The notes below the pieces were generated by a model. The model searched no databases, was not told the origin of the DNA, and was given only the letters and a program-made list of their open reading frames with translations. Made by a program: the position numbers and the translations under genes. From Sphingomonas ginsengisoli An et al. 2013 (GTDB lineage Bacteria; Pseudomonadota; Alphaproteobacteria; Sphingomonadales; Sphingomonadaceae), in NCBI RefSeq assembly GCF_009363895.1, contig NZ_CP045434.1, forward strand, positions 248,001-312,000: a stretch of 64,000 bases of DNA, given 5' to 3'. Shown here piece by piece: positions 63,901 to 64,000 of the stretch (position 1 is its first letter; each line of letters opens with the position of its first letter).

Positions 63901-64000
63901 TGCGCTGTTCGAGCGGTTGCCTGGGGTCGAACCGGGGCAGCGCCGGGCGGCGGGCGACCGGTGGCTCGAACAGTCGGCGGCGGTCGCCGATGCGGGCGAG
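60923..64000 (+). CDS. addA: double-strand break repair helicase AddA, 3' end missing
   Basis: 1026 codons of the UvrD-like helicase-nuclease AddA, open to the window edge. Walker A ALSASAGTGKTQVLTARVL, motif Ia CLTFTKAGAAEMANRI, Walker B VLVDEAQDTNASQWRI, motif III FMVGDFKQAIFGFQGTDPRE, and motif V VRVMTVHGAKGLEAPVVI are all seen. The C-terminal RecB-like nuclease is cut off except its first part (RRGVLLHALFERLPG). No strong ribosome binding site before ATG 60923. Pairs with AddB. Confidence 0.95.
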   Translation, partial: MAHRLTALHTLQAEQARAADPAIHAALSASAGTGKTQVLTARVLRLLLGGAAPETILCLTFTKAGAAEMANRIGDRLAYWVRLKDSELGRELKAIGADYGPEERERARRLFAEVLDAPGGLRIQTIHSFAQTLLTAFPAEAGITPGFRPLEGREEELLARRTLAALVADAEAGEGGYPGLVDDIQALSRRLGEREAERYLLACAREPEALTYFATIDAAEAWLRGQLDLPEGDIVAMVTARCHDDSFDCALLRAVGDAHRAWGVKTALPMAALVDDWLGKPPAERCALLGDLARLVFTQAGERRKIGGGLLKQLPDAEAHCDALAEELSELLLLLRKAELVAVQAAGLRAGAAFAQSYVRAKRAAGVADFDDLIRWTRDLLATPGMGDWVRYKLDRRTDHVLVDEAQDTNASQWRIVFSLLDEFFSGEGASRHHRTLFMVGDFKQAIFGFQGTDPREFERARQTIRERVQALEDAAVDADEPVRQFQDLSISRSFRSAQPVLDVVDAMIAEVGAVAMGLPDQPEPHRSHHASRRGSVELWPPFALDDEEDDNAANDNGDAGEEGWLPEPARLYAGQLARTIRHWLEEAEPLATTGQPITPGDILILVRSRGELASLIVARLFKEGVPVAGIDRLHLSSPLAVKDLMAAVTFAVQPLDDLNLASLLVSPLLGWDQDQLYTLAHGRNGSLWEELRRRSAEGGAFASAHASLTDLLAQADFITPARFLELILSGPLQGRRRLLGRLGPAARDPIDELVAAALDFERVETPSLDRFLAWFGSGEVTIKRDPSAPTNAVRVMTVHGAKGLEAPVVILADATADPAKLGERNGPIALPFGEAGNAPVIRPRKEELAPPFTDLIGAQKARDLEEHWRLLYVALTRAAERLVIAGLKPRAKTLPANSWHVMAGAALERLGAEQDGPVLRYSRPASSSTLRIAKARTAVPSPALPEWIRQPAPPEARPSRPLAPSQLAEDREAAPPPTPELRAAARRGVLLHALFERLPGVEPGQRRAAGDRWLEQSAAVADAGE

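Overview
The window is high-GC, densely packed chromosomal DNA from an alphaproteobacterium, most likely a sphingomonad (order Sphingomonadales). The reasons are the cpa/Tad pilus operon, a TonB-dependent receptor of the sphingomonad type, a DivL-like pseudokinase with a tyrosine in its H-box, the tsaE-amgK-murU-addB-addA block, a FlaF remnant beside flagellin, and many ATGA/GTGA start-stop overlaps. The assignment is inferred from gene content and order; no 16S gene is present.

Layout. 1-4.8 kb: the 3' part of tgt, an RNase H-like gene, an S9 peptidase (minus) and a ClC channel. 4.8-6.1 kb: a lower-GC strip with small or broken genes and short palindromic repeats. 6.1-14.8 kb: an RNA-repair locus. 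On the minus strand, a Ro60 orthologue (rsr), an array of five Y-RNA-like genes, rtcB and rtcA follow one -24/-12 (sigma-54) promoter; the divergent rtcR encodes a CARF plus sigma-54 activator, followed by a tandem-AAA ATPase. 14.8-15.6 kb: a second strip of small membrane ORFs and the same palindromic repeats. 15.6-19.8 kb: a GumN/TraB-like protein and glyQS. 20.3-27.4 kb: a Tad/cpa pilus assembly operon (cpaA-B-C-D-E, tadB, tadC; minus) with no cpaF. 27.5-31.6 kb: an oxidoreductase, an aldo/keto reductase, rnhA, ispH and a lipoprotein. 31.7-37.5 kb: a tandem glycine riboswitch followed by gcvT-gcvH-(two extra genes)-gcvPA-gcvPB. 37.5-41.9 kb: membrane proteins, a DUF938 protein, a PAP2 phosphatase, two PilZ proteins and an aspartyl protease. 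41.9-43.5 kb: fused 5'-truncated remnants of flaF and flgD next to an intact flagellin gene. 43.7-52.5 kb: a GFA-like enzyme, a hydrolase, a peroxiredoxin, YqgE, ahcY, a 2OG oxygenase and a TonB-dependent receptor. 53.2-64 kb: divL, tsaE, amgK, murU, addB, a 49-residue membrane protein and a 3'-truncated addA.

The most interesting part is the RNA-repair locus. Ro60 and its Y RNAs are known partners in RNA quality control, RtcB/RtcA are RNA ligase and 3'-phosphate cyclase, and RtcR is known to respond to damaged tRNA through its CARF domain. Here five Y-like RNAs sit in tandem between rsr and rtcB, separated by only 9-12 nt. Each has a covarying two-part Ro-type stem carrying a tRNA-like module. 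The modules read as circularly permuted tRNAs: in three units the acceptor stem is capped by a GCAA tetraloop, and the chain is opened at different places (D loop, anticodon loop, D/anticodon junction). The cassette is bordered on both sides by the same short palindromic repeat, which I saw nowhere else in the window.
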